Shown: in pieces, positions 51,124 to 51,764 of the stretch
How positions within the stretch are numbered: position 1 is the first letter of the stretch
Layout of the letters: the number at the start of each line of letters is the position of its first letter
Origin: Halocafeteria seosinensis
Lineage: Eukaryota > Sar > Bigyra > Bicosoecida
Assembly: GCA_001687465.1 (NCBI GenBank)
Contig: LVLI01000031.1
Span: 1-51,764, forward strand
DNA length: 51,764 bases
Direction: 5' to 3'
Program-made: the position numbers and the translations under genes
Notes under the pieces: generated by a model
The model's database searches: none
Seen by the model: only the letters and a program-made list of their open reading frames with translations
What the model was told of the DNA's origin: nothing

Positions 51124-51667
51124 GGCAAATAGCGACTTCCAAACAATCTTCTTTTTCTATCACCTAGGGAATCATCGCAAGAGTACTGTCGTTCAATAAA
51201 TCAGGTGCGATCGCCGATGAGACAAGCGTCGCTATCGCTATTAAATTCTTCATCGCTATTACACTTGGCGATAGAATTCAAGAAGATATTTTCTAACTGA
51301 TGACGACAAATAACATTTGTCTTAATTGCTCCGTCAAAATAATAGCATTTTGTTTTAATGGCATAAAGCTCAGGACATAAAAACTTGGAGACAATGAAGC
51401 TTGTACCGTTTTTAGTAACGTTTCTCGAACTCTGATAAATTCAATATTGTGATAACAAAATGTCAAAACTTCAACTTTGTGATAACGGCACAAACTTTTC
51501 GTCATTTGTGTGATAACAAATCCCAAAATCCGCTTTGGGCCATCATATTACTGGGTAGATATTGTAGATATGCGCCAAAGTACAACTGCTTGAATTACAT
51601 ATACGGTTGTTTGAGATTTACACATCATACTGTAGTCTCAGTTGTTGCCAAATAGGCACTATATACC
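51124..51667. other. AT-rich non-coding stretch, possibly a terminal repeat of an element
   Basis: Contains AATAAA at 51196, the GTGATAAC repeats at 51449-51517 and a TATA-like sequence just before the ATG at 51668. The position before a new low-complexity ORF would suit an LTR and leader, but its second copy would lie outside the window. Confidence 0.3.
51449..51517. repeat. Three GTGATAAC direct repeats at about 30-bp spacing
   Basis: GTGATAAC starts at 51449, 51479 and 51510. The sequence after copies 1 and 3 is similar (ACAAAATGTCAAAAC, ACAAATCCCAAAATC); copy 2 differs. A related CTGATAAA lies at about 51432. Confidence 0.7.
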
Positions 51668-51764
51668 ATGATTACTCGGGCAAGAAGTGCTGCATCCGCG
51701 CGCGCACCAGCTGCTGCAGCGAATTCAAATGGCGACGCCGAGGATGATGCGGATGCTGTGGAGT
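51668..51764 (+). CDS. Start of a gene cut by the window edge
   Basis: ATG at 51668 opens MITRARSAASARAPAAAANS followed by an acidic NGDAEDDADAVE stretch, still open at the edge. An Ala/Ser/Arg start then an acidic run is seen in retroelement gag-like proteins, but 32 residues are not enough to say. A TATA-like ACTATATACC precedes it. Confidence 0.4.
   Translation, partial: MITRARSAASARAPAAAANSNGDAEDDADAVE

Noticed and set aside
51449-51517. CRISPR-like spacing of the GTGATAAC repeats
   Set aside because: The repeat is only 8 bp, there are three copies, and the genome is eukaryotic.
1-51764. tRNA, rRNA or other structural RNA genes
   Set aside because: I looked for B-box-like GGTTCGAATCC sequences with a matching A box and for rRNA core motifs on both strands and found none I could support.

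Overview
The window is eukaryotic nuclear DNA. Many genes are split by short spliceosomal introns of about 36 to 96 nt (most 50-80 nt) with GT-AG ends, and reading phase is kept across every junction I could trace. Genes lie close together on both strands, and some convergent pairs are only 7 or 14 bp apart. Gene content (PIG-A, a TM9/nonaspanin protein, a GT90 enzyme, an IBtk-like ankyrin/RCC1 protein, a roadblock protein, a DUF4336 protein) fits a unicellular or simple alga or another protist. DUF4336 leans towards a photosynthetic lineage. I cannot name the organism.

Layout. 1-1.9 kb is a graveyard of non-LTR retrotransposon C-terminal fragments. 2-10 kb holds a Cys-rich hypothetical ORF, a five-exon gene resembling NELF-A, and a 1538-residue ankyrin/RCC1 protein. 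10.6-13.1 kb is a decayed PIF/Harbinger transposon: a Myb/SANT-like partner gene, a broken DDE transposase and a short inverted-repeat element. 13.6-16.6 kb has two paralogous type II membrane glycosyltransferase-like genes facing each other. 17.5-24 kb holds a roadblock/LC7 protein, a GT90 enzyme, a claudin-like four-helix membrane protein and PIG-A. 24.5-35 kb holds two inverted class 3 lipase paralogues around a seven-exon NMN/NaMN adenylyltransferase-like gene, a disordered protein, an RS-rich protein and a DUF4336 protein. 35.7-42.1 kb holds a small Cys-rich anchored protein, a PH/WW protein, a TPR protein with a mitochondrial-type leader and TM9SF.

42.1-51.8 kb looks like an accessory island. 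It has RNase H plus chromodomain and LINE endonuclease remnants, a second claudin-like protein with a very acidic loop, an AT-rich frameshifted beta-helix (phage tailspike or pectate-lyase type) fragment of apparently foreign origin, a Crinkler-type P-loop/nuclease protein, a large protein ending in a DUF3990-type ADP-ribosyltransferase fold, and a possible new element starting at the right edge.

Themes. There are three dispersed duplicate pairs (glycosyltransferase-like, lipase, claudin-like), and much of the gene set serves the secretory pathway and cell surface. Exon structures were inferred by eye from splice signals and frame, without transcript data.
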